Positions 1 to 7,665 of a stretch of DNA of 57,640 bases are shown here, one piece after another. The position numbers and the translations under genes are program-made. Every line of letters starts with the position of its first letter. Position 1 is the stretch's first letter. The stretch is from assembly GCA_035308765.1 (NCBI GenBank), contig DATGGA010000090.1:1-57640 (forward strand), written 5' to 3'. The notes beneath the pieces are model-generated. The model saw only the letters and a program-made list of their open reading frames with translations, made no database searches and was not told the DNA's origin. This DNA is from RBG-16-66-20 sp035308765. Its GTDB lineage: Bacteria; Pseudomonadota; Gammaproteobacteria; Burkholderiales; SG8-39.

Positions 1-501
1 CAGCAGTTCGCCGCCGCGATGAACAAAGCCCTTTACATAACGGGACATAGCAAGGGAGGAGCAGTAGCCAATCTGGCTGCAGCACGATTCAGCCTTACCG
101 AAGGCATGTCCCCTCACGTCTGCACATTTGCGGCAGCGCATCCAGGTGATGAGAGCTTTGCGAAAGCCTACGACAAGGCCGTTATCGACAGCACGCGCTA
201 CGAGTACGCGGACGATATCGTCCCGCACCTTCCTCCTAGCCCAGCCTTCGGGCCACTGCTTGAACGGATAGCCGCGCTACGCGGCCTTTTTGGCAAACTC
301 GCTTATGCGCACGTTGGGCAGCTGCGCTTCATCGATTGGAGCGGAGACGTCATCGACGATCAGCCTTTCCTGGATGTCAAGCGATTCGCAAAATTGCTTG
401 AGCTTTTGACACAACTTAAATTCGACGAAATTGTTGATGATCATGCGATCGATGACCCTCAAAGTGGCTATATGAAGGCGATCATCCCATCCGGACTCTG
501 A
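1..501 (+). CDS. Class 3 (Mbeg1-like) lipase, 5' end outside window
   Basis: The frame is open from base 1; the first ATG is at 19, but upstream codons continue, so the N-terminus probably lies outside the window. The visible part carries an alpha/beta-hydrolase lipase core: GHSKGG (nucleophile Ser in GxSxG), then YADDIVPHLPP (likely catalytic Asp), then YAHVGQLRF (likely catalytic His), in the order and spacing of class 3 lipases. No signal peptide can be judged. Its DNA is clearly lower in GC than the core region. It is convergent with the gene ending at 538. Family lipases act on acylglycerols or phospholipids; some are secreted antibacterial effectors, but that role is only inference here. 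Confidence 0.75.
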   Translation, partial: QQFAAAMNKALYITGHSKGGAVANLAAARFSLTEGMSPHVCTFAAAHPGDESFAKAYDKAVIDSTRYEYADDIVPHLPPSPAFGPLLERIAALRGLFGKLAYAHVGQLRFIDWSGDVIDDQPFLDVKRFAKLLELLTQLKFDEIVDDHAIDDPQSGYMKAIIPSGL

Positions 502-537
502 GCGACCGTGACATTCAGTTTTGCAAGAAATCACTTC

Positions 538-1251
538 CTAACGCTGCAGGCTGATCATAACTCTCTTCGCTTCCCCTGAGTTTACATTCACTTGGAACTC
601 AGTTTTCGTCGAATAGCTTGTCGTTTGGCTCTTGTAGGTCATGACGTAGGAATCGTCGCTTGACGTTTCGTCACTTGGATTTCCGTACATCTCTTTAATT
701 CGTGTGGCGCTATAGCCGTTTCCGCCAGTCAAGAAGAAAACAAGACTTGCATAAGGACTAGCGTGCGATTTGAGCGCTATGAGTCTGGTAAATGGACCAG
801 GCTGCCGAAGTAATGAAATATCCGCGCTCGTCATTTCCCCTCCGCTCTTCAATCGCGCCGTTACTTCCTGATCAATCCCACTTGAAATTTTCTCCTCGAG
901 AGCTGGCTCGCCCAATTTAGCGCTACAAATCGAATCTGACGACTCGGAACTACAGCCACGCAAGAGTTGTATCGCCATATATGTTCGAAGATGGGCGGAG
1001 TTCTGCAAAATCAATCTGACCGCATCTTGCGGCGGCATTCCAGATGCACGATACAAGTATGGAATTTCATCGGCCCATTCGAAACGCTTCTTGTAGTCAA
1101 TCACAGGAAGCGGATCTTCGTTATTTTCTTTGTTCGCCGATGACTTATGATCGAAAGTTGCCAGAAGAACAGCGGTTACAACAATGAAGCTCGCAACGAT
1201 TAAAAAGACCATTATCACCTGGCGTGAGAACCCATGACTATTCTTTGTCAT
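538..1251 (-). CDS. Membrane-anchored protein of unknown function
   Basis: This is a 237-residue protein with one hydrophobic segment near residues 13-31 (VIMVFLIVASFIVVTAVLL) and a hydrophilic remainder expected outside the cytoplasm. I do not recognise a domain. The ATG at 1251 is preferred over the GTG at 1257 because an AAGGAG sequence sits at suitable distance before it. The gene starts inside the 3' end of the FGE-domain gene, so the two are probably translated together. Base composition is lower in GC than the core, as for its neighbours. Its function is unknown; it is the last gene of a three-gene minus-strand set. Confidence 0.65.
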   Translation of the reverse strand: MTKNSHGFSRQVIMVFLIVASFIVVTAVLLATFDHKSSANKENNEDPLPVIDYKKRFEWADEIPYLYRASGMPPQDAVRLILQNSAHLRTYMAIQLLRGCSSESSDSICSAKLGEPALEEKISSGIDQEVTARLKSGGEMTSADISLLRQPGPFTRLIALKSHASPYASLVFFLTGGNGYSATRIKEMYGNPSDETSSDDSYVMTYKSQTTSYSTKTEFQVNVNSGEAKRVMISLQR

Positions 1252-2140
1252 GTCCACTCCTTACAGTTGCGGCGCTAACAGCACAACGAAAGCCTACGTT
1301 TCCATGTCTCGCCGAAGGAACACTTTCGGCTCGAAATGCTGTGCGTACACTATTGGGACCCGATGTCCACGAGCCACCTCGAATCACCTTATGCCTAGAA
1401 AAATTAAACGAAAGAGGTTTTACCTCTGTGGAAACTGATGGTCCCTTCGGATTGCTCGCAGGACTATTTTGATAGTAGTTTGCGCTGTACCAATCTGCCG
1501 TCCATTCGGAAAGGTTTGTCCCCATATCATGCACGCCATAAGGACTCTCTCCTTTTTCAAAGCTGCCGACAACGGCAAGCGTCGCATACCCGTGCCACTT
1601 ACAACATTCCCCAAAATTTCCATACTCACTTGTAGGATCTTCATTGCCCCAGGGATATTTGCGTCCATCTGTACCGCGCGCCGCTTTTTCCCATTCGGCT
1701 TCGGTTGGTAGACGTTTCCCAACTGACTCGCAATAGGCACGTGCATCCTCCCAGCTCACGCCGACAACTGGGCGATCTGCGTCGTTGTGAAGGCGCACTT
1801 CACCCCATTTAAAGGGCTCCTCGCGTCTAGTCAAAGTAAGGAATTTTGCGTATCGAGAAGTCGTGACCTCATACTTGCCTACGTATAGCGCGTCGACATA
1901 TACGACGTGGATCGGCTTCTCATCTATCTCTCCGTCATCGCTCCCCATTGAGAATCTTCCTGCGGGGATTAGCACCATTGGGGCCCCATCAGCCCCAATG
2001 ATCTCGCGCTCGTACCTAGGTTGAAATAATGAATATACCAATAGAGCTAAGGCGACTAAGCAAAAGGTGCCCACGAATGCCACAAGGACCTTCATGGGGA
2101 TCGACAACCTGCCTTTCCCTAAAAGCGCTCCATAGTCCAT
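1238..2140 (-). CDS. Membrane-anchored formylglycine-generating-enzyme (SUMF1)-fold protein
   Basis: There is one N-terminal membrane helix (about residues 17-40), then an FGE-sulfatase/SUMF1 fold. Visible family blocks are PMVLIPAGRFSMGS, the KYEVTTSRYAKF region, RPVVGVSWEDARAYC, KRLPTEAEWEKAARG, KYPWGNEDP, GVHDMGTNLSEWTADWY, VIRGGSWTSGP and the terminal GNVGFRCA. Length (300 aa) fits a single domain plus anchor. True FGEs oxidise a sulfatase cysteine; many bacterial members of this fold instead have binding, regulatory or secretion-linked roles, and no sulfatase is nearby. It overlaps the upstream membrane-protein gene by 22 bases and the downstream unknown by 14. I would trust the fold but not the enzyme activity. 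Confidence 0.85.
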   Translation of the reverse strand: MDYGALLGKGRLSIPMKVLVAFVGTFCLVALALLVYSLFQPRYEREIIGADGAPMVLIPAGRFSMGSDDGEIDEKPIHVVYVDALYVGKYEVTTSRYAKFLTLTRREEPFKWGEVRLHNDADRPVVGVSWEDARAYCESVGKRLPTEAEWEKAARGTDGRKYPWGNEDPTSEYGNFGECCKWHGYATLAVVGSFEKGESPYGVHDMGTNLSEWTADWYSANYYQNSPASNPKGPSVSTEVKPLSFNFSRHKVIRGGSWTSGPNSVRTAFRAESVPSARHGNVGFRCAVSAATVRSGHDKE

Positions 2141-2853
2141 CCGATCAGAGGTTCAAACTTTTCGGATATCCAATAAAGAACACTTACTACAGGCTTTACG
2201 TTTATTGCGACCATCGCTACGATCAAAGCAACAGAAATTCGCATGACGCTTATCCGGTGAGCGGCCCATATTGCGCATCCGTAGCAGTAGACTAAAAAGC
2301 CGATTAACCAAAGAAATATTGTCGCGCTAAATGCAACAGCTATGATATTTCCGGTCGTACGCTCAAGTGCGCTAGCAATCGGAACATCAAACGGAGGGAG
2401 CGCAGTCCACGACAAACCCGTCACGAGCTTGATGAATAGAACATTTACGATTAATACGAAAGCAGAGACGGGCCAGAGGAATCCAAACGTAAAGGCAAAG
2501 GTCACATATGTTTGTCGCCAATTGCCATTACCTCTTAGCACAAGTGCTATCACATGCGCGATCGCGGCGTAAAACACACAGCCTAAAACAAGCGCTATTC
2601 CCGTTGCTCGCGCCGTAAGAAGTTCGTGCGCTTGCTCATCTCCTACGTAGGGCGAAAATTTCAGATTCACTGTCGCGAGTGCAATTGCAGCCGTCGTCCC
2701 ACCTGCGAGAATTTTGGATGATCGAGAAAATGTCTCAGCGCTCGACAGGTTTTGGTTAGCAAGGAACATCTTGGGGCCGCGGAGATACGCCCACCAATCG
2801 GTAAAGTACTTGAAAATTGCGAGTGGTTCGTTTTCCAGCCCGTTGTTTGCCAC
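2119..2853 (-). CDS. Multi-pass membrane protein of unknown function
   Basis: This is a 244-residue protein with four to five hydrophobic segments (around KILAGGTTAAIALATV, ATGIALVLGCVFYAAIAHV, FAFTFGFLWPVSAFVLIV, IIAVAFSATIFLWLIGFLVY and RISVALIVAMVAIN). The layout recalls Yip1-type membrane proteins, but no diagnostic motif is seen. The frame can be extended to 3009. I chose the GTG at 2853 because a perfect AGGAGG lies seven bases before it, whereas the upstream ATG (2886) has no such site. Its 3' end overlaps the FGE-domain gene, so it is the first gene of the set. The role is unknown. Confidence 0.6.
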   Translation of the reverse strand: MANNGLENEPLAIFKYFTDWWAYLRGPKMFLANQNLSSAETFSRSSKILAGGTTAAIALATVNLKFSPYVGDEQAHELLTARATGIALVLGCVFYAAIAHVIALVLRGNGNWRQTYVTFAFTFGFLWPVSAFVLIVNVLFIKLVTGLSWTALPPFDVPIASALERTTGNIIAVAFSATIFLWLIGFLVYCYGCAIWAAHRISVMRISVALIVAMVAINVKPVVSVLYWISEKFEPLIGWTMERF

Positions 2854-3105
2854 GGTAACGCCTCCTAAGCGTGTCCGATCAGGCATCGTACCAAAGCGAC
2901 CTACTAGTGACTTGATTTGTTGCAACCATGAACGAAAGAGACAGTAGACAGAAAGATAAAGCTCGTTCCCCGTCAACCACGTTCTTATTGAAATTGACCG
3001 AACACCCACTCTTCGTCTACCGTGTGCGCTACCGCGCGTTGACGGATCACCAACCCAAGAATCCCGGCTTTACATACGTTACGCTCGAAACTAGCGGAGG
3101 GCGCG

Positions 3106-3807
3106 ATGCTCAAAGTGACAGCTGGGATTGTCACGATCGTGGCCTTCTTGTTGCTTGTTGAACCTGCGGCATCTCAAAGCCAAGAAAAAGTTCTTCCGGT
3201 ATCAAGCGAGCTCTTTTTAGCTGGCTACGCCTACGGAAAACTTTCTCGCTACTATGGTCGTTCACTAGCCAATTTTAAAACGTTGACAAGCGCGCAGAAG
3301 GACTATGAGAAAGAGGTCATGATTGCCTTGTCGGTGCACTTGGAGATGCACGCGCGATCGTTGGGCTGTCCACCACGAGTGCTGCAAGCGATAGGCGCTC
3401 TTGAATCTGAATTGAGTGCAAGGGGTAAACCGTCGGAGTCTCGCTTATCCGAAATGGACAGTTTCCATGAGTGCGTAGACCAATACGGCTCAGACTTGAG
3501 GGGATATTGGTGGACAGGGCGGAGCGTAGGCGGTCTTTCATGGCTATTCGAGAATCTCGAACGCCCTCAAGTTGAACTTCGTCCGAATTCCTCCGACCGA
3601 GCACTTATAGGAGAACTGAAATACCTCGGACTCAATTCGATACAGCTCTATGGAACAAAAGATTTGCCACCTCGCGTAGAGCAGCTTCTGAAAGCGCTTG
3701 AGAGCATAAGAATGGAAAATTCACAGAAGACCGAGTTGGACACAGCGACGCGAAATCTTGTCAAACAGTACGTAAACGAAATCCTGCCATTTTTTTTGCT
3801 ACGCTAG
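3106..3807 (+). CDS. Secreted protein of unknown function
   Basis: This is a 233-residue protein with a clear Sec signal peptide: MLKVTAG, a hydrophobic core IVTIVAFLLLV, and a likely cleavage after EPAASQS. The mature part is hydrophilic and probably helical, with two cysteines (LGCPP, FHECVD). A GGAGGG ribosome site precedes the ATG. No family is recognised. It is divergent from the three-gene membrane/FGE set and shares its lower GC. Mature protein is expected in the periplasm or outside the cell. Confidence 0.6.
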   Translation: MLKVTAGIVTIVAFLLLVEPAASQSQEKVLPVSSELFLAGYAYGKLSRYYGRSLANFKTLTSAQKDYEKEVMIALSVHLEMHARSLGCPPRVLQAIGALESELSARGKPSESRLSEMDSFHECVDQYGSDLRGYWWTGRSVGGLSWLFENLERPQVELRPNSSDRALIGELKYLGLNSIQLYGTKDLPPRVEQLLKALESIRMENSQKTELDTATRNLVKQYVNEILPFFLLR

Positions 3808-3979
3808 CGCTGGCAAACGCGGCCCGAATAGATTGGCTAGTACGAGCTAGGTGGAAGAAGTCCTTACTAAAAGCTCATGACGAGCCAGTCGGCTCTCACT
3901 CTTTCAGTTCTGCCATCAGTTGCCCGTGCTCTACGTTTTCCTCATCTCTGCAAATTGCGCTAAAACATTAAGCTTCTGA
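3808..3979. other. Non-coding stretch after the secreted protein
   Basis: No plausible gene, tRNA or strong hairpin is seen here. Together with the relics at 3980-4226, the stretch 4227-4392 (also empty) and the hairpin at 4393-4421, it makes a gap of about 630 bases without an intact protein gene before the tRNA-Ser at 4441. Confidence 0.5.
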
Positions 3980-4124
3980 TTACTTGAATGTCTGTCGACA
4001 CTGGGGATAGTTACGGCATCCCCAGAACGCGGTGTCGTCTTTTTTGTTCTCTCTCCGAATCATTTTTATCGCGCAGGATGGGCAAGTGGGAGTAGTGAAA
4101 TCCCCCTCTGTCGCCGTGCTTACC
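3980..4124 (-). pseudogene. Relic of a topoisomerase-type C4 zinc finger
   Basis: Reading the minus strand in the frame that stops at 3982-3980 gives a textbook C4 zinc ribbon: TCPSCAIKMIRRENKKDD, then TAFWGCRNYPQCRQTFK and stop. The CPxC ... FWGCxxYPxC pattern is that of zf-C4_Topoisom domains, found at the C-termini of topoisomerase I and some restriction-type nucleases. The frame is open only back to a TGA at 4177-4175 and has no convincing start, so this is probably a gene remnant. The DNA before it (4125-4226) encodes an ArsR-like stretch in a different frame. Confidence 0.6.
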
Positions 4125-4226
4125 TGCGGCGATCTCTCCAACTGACGCTGGCCCGTCGCGTAGACGCTCCAATATCAGGCATCTTGTCGGGCTGCCAAGC
4201 GCAACTAGCGCCTTCTGGTAAGCCAT
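4125..4226 (-). pseudogene. Relic of an ArsR-type HTH regulator N-terminus
   Basis: From the ATG at 4226 the frame reads like the start of an ArsR-family repressor: KALVALGSPTRCLILERLR, then DGPASVGEIAA, equivalent to the usual ALADPTRRxILxxL...SVGELA block. The rest of the winged helix (recognition helix and wing) is missing and the frame continues as unrelated sequence to a stop at 4011. It therefore looks like a truncated gene end, joined to the zinc-finger relic. The stretch 4227-4392 upstream shows nothing coding. Confidence 0.45.
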
Positions 4227-4392
4227 GGCTTACGGTAATTCCAGGCTTACATGCTGTCAATCGCCCCCCAAAAGTCGGACCTCGACAAACGCACCTGGAG
4301 AAATTGCCCTGGAAATAGCGACAAATCGGCAGCTAGGCCGCTCGCTCATAGGGAAAACGGCAAATTTCTGCGAGCAACTCTTTGAAAACTCG

Positions 4393-4421
4393 GCTCGTTC
4401 TCCGGACTCCGGAGAATGAGC
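4393..4421 (-). terminator. Hairpin downstream of tRNA-Ser(GCU)
   Basis: A near-perfect inverted repeat with arms GCTCGTTCTCCGGA and TCCGGAGAATGAGC (one mismatched pair) lies 20 bases past the 3' end of the minus-strand tRNA-Ser and is followed on that strand by CGAGTTTTC. It could end tRNA/lysC transcription. The T-run is short, so it may instead be a repeat at the edge of the accessory segment. Confidence 0.4.
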
Positions 4422-4440
4422 TGGTTCGCAATGGACTGGT

Positions 4441-4534
4441 TGGCGGAGAGAGAGGGATTCGAACCCTCGATACGAGTTTAAGCTCGTATAACGCCTTAGC
4501 AGGGCGCCCCCTTCGGCCACTCGGGCATCTCTCC
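4441..4534 (-). tRNA. tRNA-Ser (anticodon GCU)
   Basis: The minus strand folds as a class II tRNA: acceptor GGAGAGA pairs with TCTCTCC, then discriminator G and an encoded CCA (4443-4441). The anticodon loop CTGCTAA gives GCU, a long variable arm is present (built on ACGAG...CTCGT), and the T loop is GGTTCGAATCC. It lies directly downstream of lysC, as is usual in betaproteobacteria. The 3' end faces the lower-GC segment 1-4440, which fits use of this tRNA as an integration site. Confidence 0.95.
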
Positions 4535-4549
4535 GGCGTGCGGCGAATT

Positions 4550-5806
4550 TTACCCCTGATCGAGCTCGAAAGCCTTGTGCAGCACGCGCACCGCGAGCTC
4601 GGCGTATTTCTCGTCCACCACCACCGAGATCTTGATTTCCGAGGTCGAGATCATCTGGATGTTGATCCCCTCTTCGGCCAGCGTACGGAACATTTTCGCC
4701 GCGATGCCGGCGTGCGAGCGCATGCCGAGCCCGACGATGGACACTTTCGCCATGTGGTCGTCGCCCGTGACGTCCCGGCAGTGGATGTGCGGCTTGACCT
4801 GGTCCTTGAGCATTTTCATCGCCCTCGCCAGGTCGCCGCGGCCCACGGTGAAAGACAGGTCGGTGGTGCCGTCGTGGCTCACGTTCTGCACGATGACGTC
4901 GACGTTGATGCCGGCGTCGGCGATAGGCCCCAGGATCGCGTAGGCGATGCCGGGCTTGTCGGGCACGCCGTGGACGGTAACCTTGGCCTCGTCGCGCTGG
5001 GCGGCGACTCCAGAGACGATTGCTTTTTCCATCGCCATGTGCGGGTCTTCCTCGAAAGTGATGAGCGTGCCCGAGCGCGCCTCCTGCTCAACCGGCATTT
5101 TCGGATCGGTCAGGCTGGAGAGCACGCGCGTCGGCACCTTGTACTTGCCGGCGAACTCGACCGAGCGGATCTGCAGCACCTTGGAGCCGGCGCTGGCCAT
5201 CTCGATCATTTCCTCGAATGTGATCGTGGCGAGGCGGCGCGCCTCCGGCACGATCCGCGGATCGGTGGTGTAAACGCCGTCCACGTCGGTGTAGATCTGG
5301 CATTCGTCGGCGCCCAGCGCCGCGGCGAGAGCGACCGCGGAGGTGTCCGAGCCGCCGCGGCCCAGCGTGGTGATGTTGCCGCTCGCGTCCACACCCTGGA
5401 ATCCGGCGACGACGGCGACGCAGCCGTTTTCCAGGTCCTGGCGCAAATTGACCTCGTCGATCGAAAGGATCCGCGCCCGCGTATGGGCGGAATCGGTCAG
5501 GACCTTCACCTGCCAGCCGGCGTAGCTGCGCGCCTTGACGCCGAGCGCGAGCAGCGCCATCGCCAGCAGGCCGACGCTCACCTGCTCGCCGGTGGAGGCG
5601 ACCACATCCAGCTCCCTCGGATCCGGGTGCTCTTGGAGTCCCGCGGCAAGCGACAGCAGGCGATTGGTCTCCCCCGACATCGCCGAGGGCACCACCACGA
5701 TGCGATGCCCGGCCGACTGCCACTTGGCGACGCGCCAGGCGACGTTGCGGATGCGCTCGATCGAACCGACCGAGGTGCCGCCGAATTTCTGGACAATCAA
5801 GGCCAT
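4550..5806 (-). CDS. lysC: Aspartate kinase
   Basis: Phosphorylates aspartate, the first step to lysine, threonine, methionine and diaminopimelate. The N-terminal kinase domain starts with ALIVQKFGGTSVGS (nucleotide-binding KFGGTS). It is followed by TLGRGGSDTSAVALAAALGA and IYTDVDGVYTTDPRIVP (aspartate site). Two ACT domains occupy the C-terminal third (near VHGVPDKPGIAYAILGPIAD and VSIVGLGMRSHAGIAAKMF), giving feedback control by lysine and/or threonine in the family. Length (418 aa) is standard for the monofunctional alpha form. tRNA-Ser lies just downstream; the upstream neighbours are the unrelated atz-like genes. Confidence 0.97.
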   Translation of the reverse strand: MALIVQKFGGTSVGSIERIRNVAWRVAKWQSAGHRIVVVPSAMSGETNRLLSLAAGLQEHPDPRELDVVASTGEQVSVGLLAMALLALGVKARSYAGWQVKVLTDSAHTRARILSIDEVNLRQDLENGCVAVVAGFQGVDASGNITTLGRGGSDTSAVALAAALGADECQIYTDVDGVYTTDPRIVPEARRLATITFEEMIEMASAGSKVLQIRSVEFAGKYKVPTRVLSSLTDPKMPVEQEARSGTLITFEEDPHMAMEKAIVSGVAAQRDEAKVTVHGVPDKPGIAYAILGPIADAGINVDVIVQNVSHDGTTDLSFTVGRGDLARAMKMLKDQVKPHIHCRDVTGDDHMAKVSIVGLGMRSHAGIAAKMFRTLAEEGINIQMISTSEIKISVVVDEKYAELAVRVLHKAFELDQG

Positions 5807-5854
5807 ATCCTGCGAATCGTAACATCGCAGGACGCTTCCGAAATTGCCGCCGAG

Positions 5855-6235
5855 TTACCTCGCCAGGCTGACGTGCGCGGCGACGACCTTCCAGCCCCCC
5901 GGCGTGCGCACCCAGGTCTGCATTTGCCGACCCCGAAGTCCGGATTCCGTCCGGCGGAACTCGCAACTCACGGTCGCGAAATCGTCCCCGTAAGTCGCGA
6001 TTTCCACCCGGGTCAGCTTGCGCTGCAAGTCGACCGGCGGACGGCCCGCGCGAAATCCCCGGATCGCGTCATAGCCGTACAACTGTTCCGCCACGCCGTA
6101 GCGGACCGTGCGGGGGGAATCCCAGAACAACGCGTTTAGCGTCGCGACGTCGTTGGCGACCAGCGCGCGTTCATAGCGCTCGAAGGCCGCGCCGACTTCC
6201 TCCACGATCTCAGGCTGGTTGATTTTCCAGTTCAC
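5855..6235 (-). CDS. atzH: AtzH/HpxZ-like protein (DUF3225, SnoaL fold)
   Basis: A 126-residue single-domain protein of the DUF3225 family (SnoaL-like fold). In the cyanuric-acid pathway AtzH was proposed to turn 1,3-dicarboxyurea into allophanate; the relative HpxZ sits in oxalurate/purine clusters. The two residues I recall as needed in AtzH (Tyr22, Arg46) have counterparts here at Tyr21 (AFERYERAL) and Arg45 (SPRTVRYGV), offset by one. The start at 6235 overlaps the end of the amidase gene by 26 bases, so the two are probably translated together. The order F-G-E-H is kept. The natural substrate in this organism is inferred, not shown. Confidence 0.85.
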   Translation of the reverse strand: MNWKINQPEIVEEVGAAFERYERALVANDVATLNALFWDSPRTVRYGVAEQLYGYDAIRGFRAGRPPVDLQRKLTRVEIATYGDDFATVSCEFRRTESGLRGRQMQTWVRTPGGWKVVAAHVSLAR

Positions 6236-7487
6236 GCGCCACCCGGAAGCAAAGATCCTCGCGCCATGGCGCCGCGATCACCTGCATTCCCACCGGCAGG
6301 CCGTCGACCTTGCCGACGGGAGCGCAGATGACCGGCAGACCGATGCAGGAAATCGGCTGCGTGAGCAGGCCCAGGCTCGGTCGCGCGGGCAATTCTCTGC
6401 CGCGCAGCGAAATGGTTTCCTGGCCGATTTTGTGCGCCGGCCGCGGCGTGGCCGGGGCGAGGATGACGTCCACCGTCTCGAACAGCTGCATCACCTTGCG
6501 GTAATACCAGCGGCGCAAGCGCTGCGCCTGCAGGTACCACGCCGCCGGGATCAAGGCTCCGGCGCGCAGCCGGTCCACGATCAAGGGCTCGAAGTTTTGC
6601 GGCTGTTTCCTCAGGTTTTGCAGATGCAACTGCCCGCTCTCCGAGGCGGTGATGACGAAAGCGGCAGCGCGCCCGTGCGCAGCCTCAGGTATCTCAACGG
6701 TGCGCATGGCGCCGAGACGTTCGGCGGCGCGGTGCACGGCTTGCGCGACGGAGGCTTCCGCGTTCTCCTCGAAGTAACCGACCGCGCGCGCGATGCGCAG
6801 GCCGCCGATGCCGCGCAAAGCCGAAACCGGCTCGACCGGACCGGCGCGGCAGACGGGATCCTGGGGATCCGATCCCTGCATCGCGTCATAGGCGGCAGCG
6901 AGAAGATCCACGTTGGCGGCGATCGGGCCCAGGTGGTCAAGGCTGGCGACGAACGGAAACGAGCCCGCCCTGGACAATCTGCCGAAGGTGGGCTTCAGCC
7001 CCCAGACGCCGCAAAGCGAGGCAGGCACGCGGATGGAGCCGTTCGTGTCGGACGCAAGCGTCAGCGGCACCATTCCCGCGGCAACCGCCGCCGCGCTGCC
7101 GCCCGAGGATCCGCCCGCAACGCGCTCGGGATCGTGCGGATTGCGCGTCGGCCCGTAATGCGTGTTTTCCGTCGTGAAACCGTAGGCGTATTCGTCCATG
7201 TTGAGCGTGCCGACCAGCACCGCGCCGGCGGCTTCCAGGCGCTCCACCAGCGTCGCATCGCGCGACGCCGGGGGCAGATCGCGGTTGATCTTCGACCCAG
7301 CGAGCGTGGGAAGCCCCTCGACATCGAACAGGTTTTTCACCGCAAAGGGCACGCCTGCCAGCGGGCCAGCGGCAGTTCCGGCCTTGCGGAGCGCGCGCTG
7401 CTCGAGCACTGCGGTAAAGGCATTGATCGATCCGTTCCGGGCGCGGATCGTTTCCAGCGCGGAGGTGACGCACGCTAAGGTCGCCAT
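6210..7487 (-). CDS. atzE: AtzE/HpxY-type amidase (probable 1-carboxybiuret hydrolase)
   Basis: Amidase-signature enzyme of 425 residues with the full Ser-cisSer-Lys triad: Lys51 (GVPFAVKN), cis-Ser in VAGGSSGGSAAAV (about 127-128) and nucleophile Ser151 (ASDTNGSIRVPA). The DTNGS variant and the small upstream DUF4089 gene point to the AtzE/HpxY branch and not to GatA. In the known system AtzE works as a complex with AtzG and deaminates 1-carboxybiuret to 1,3-dicarboxyurea in the cytoplasm. The gene starts 13 bases before the end of atzG and runs into atzH, typical of a coupled operon. General amidase activity is near certain; the exact substrate is inferred from context. Confidence 0.87.
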   Translation of the reverse strand: MATLACVTSALETIRARNGSINAFTAVLEQRALRKAGTAAGPLAGVPFAVKNLFDVEGLPTLAGSKINRDLPPASRDATLVERLEAAGAVLVGTLNMDEYAYGFTTENTHYGPTRNPHDPERVAGGSSGGSAAAVAAGMVPLTLASDTNGSIRVPASLCGVWGLKPTFGRLSRAGSFPFVASLDHLGPIAANVDLLAAAYDAMQGSDPQDPVCRAGPVEPVSALRGIGGLRIARAVGYFEENAEASVAQAVHRAAERLGAMRTVEIPEAAHGRAAAFVITASESGQLHLQNLRKQPQNFEPLIVDRLRAGALIPAAWYLQAQRLRRWYYRKVMQLFETVDVILAPATPRPAHKIGQETISLRGRELPARPSLGLLTQPISCIGLPVICAPVGKVDGLPVGMQVIAAPWREDLCFRVARELENQPA

Positions 7488-7657
7488 ACCAGGCCCGTTT
7501 CGTGGTTCGGCTCGAGCGCGACCTCCAGCATCGGCTGCGCGATCTCTTCGACCCTCTGCAGCTGGGCGGTCACGGACGCGGCGTCGCCGGCCGAAAGCGG
7601 AAGCTGCGCGATGCGCGCGGCCGCCAGCACATAGTCGCCGTCGATCGTCTTCCTCAT
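7475..7657 (-). CDS. atzG: AtzG/HpxX-like small subunit (DUF4089)
   Basis: A 60-residue protein beginning MRKTIDGDYVLAAARIAQL and ending LEPNHETGLVWRP. Size, position directly before the amidase, and the helical pattern with PLSAGDAASVTAQLQRVEEI (a GatC-like layout) match DUF4089. In the cyanuric-acid operon AtzG is the partner that stabilises AtzE, as GatC does for GatA. The frame can be read upstream to 7870, but that part overlaps the allophanate hydrolase coding sequence; the ATG at 7657, just after the upstream stop, is the sensible start. Its end overlaps the amidase start. Confidence 0.85.
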   Translation of the reverse strand: MRKTIDGDYVLAAARIAQLPLSAGDAASVTAQLQRVEEIAQPMLEVALEPNHETGLVWRP

Positions 7658-7665
7658 TGCAGTCT

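Noticed and set aside
1238..2140. A true sulfatase-activating enzyme
   Set aside because: The fold is clear, but no sulfatase gene is nearby and the protein is membrane-anchored, so enzyme activity is not claimed.
4382..6139. Long plus-strand open frame (585 codons) opposite lysC
   Set aside because: It is the antisense shadow of the high-GC lysC and atzH genes, rich in Arg, His and Asp, and has no family motif.
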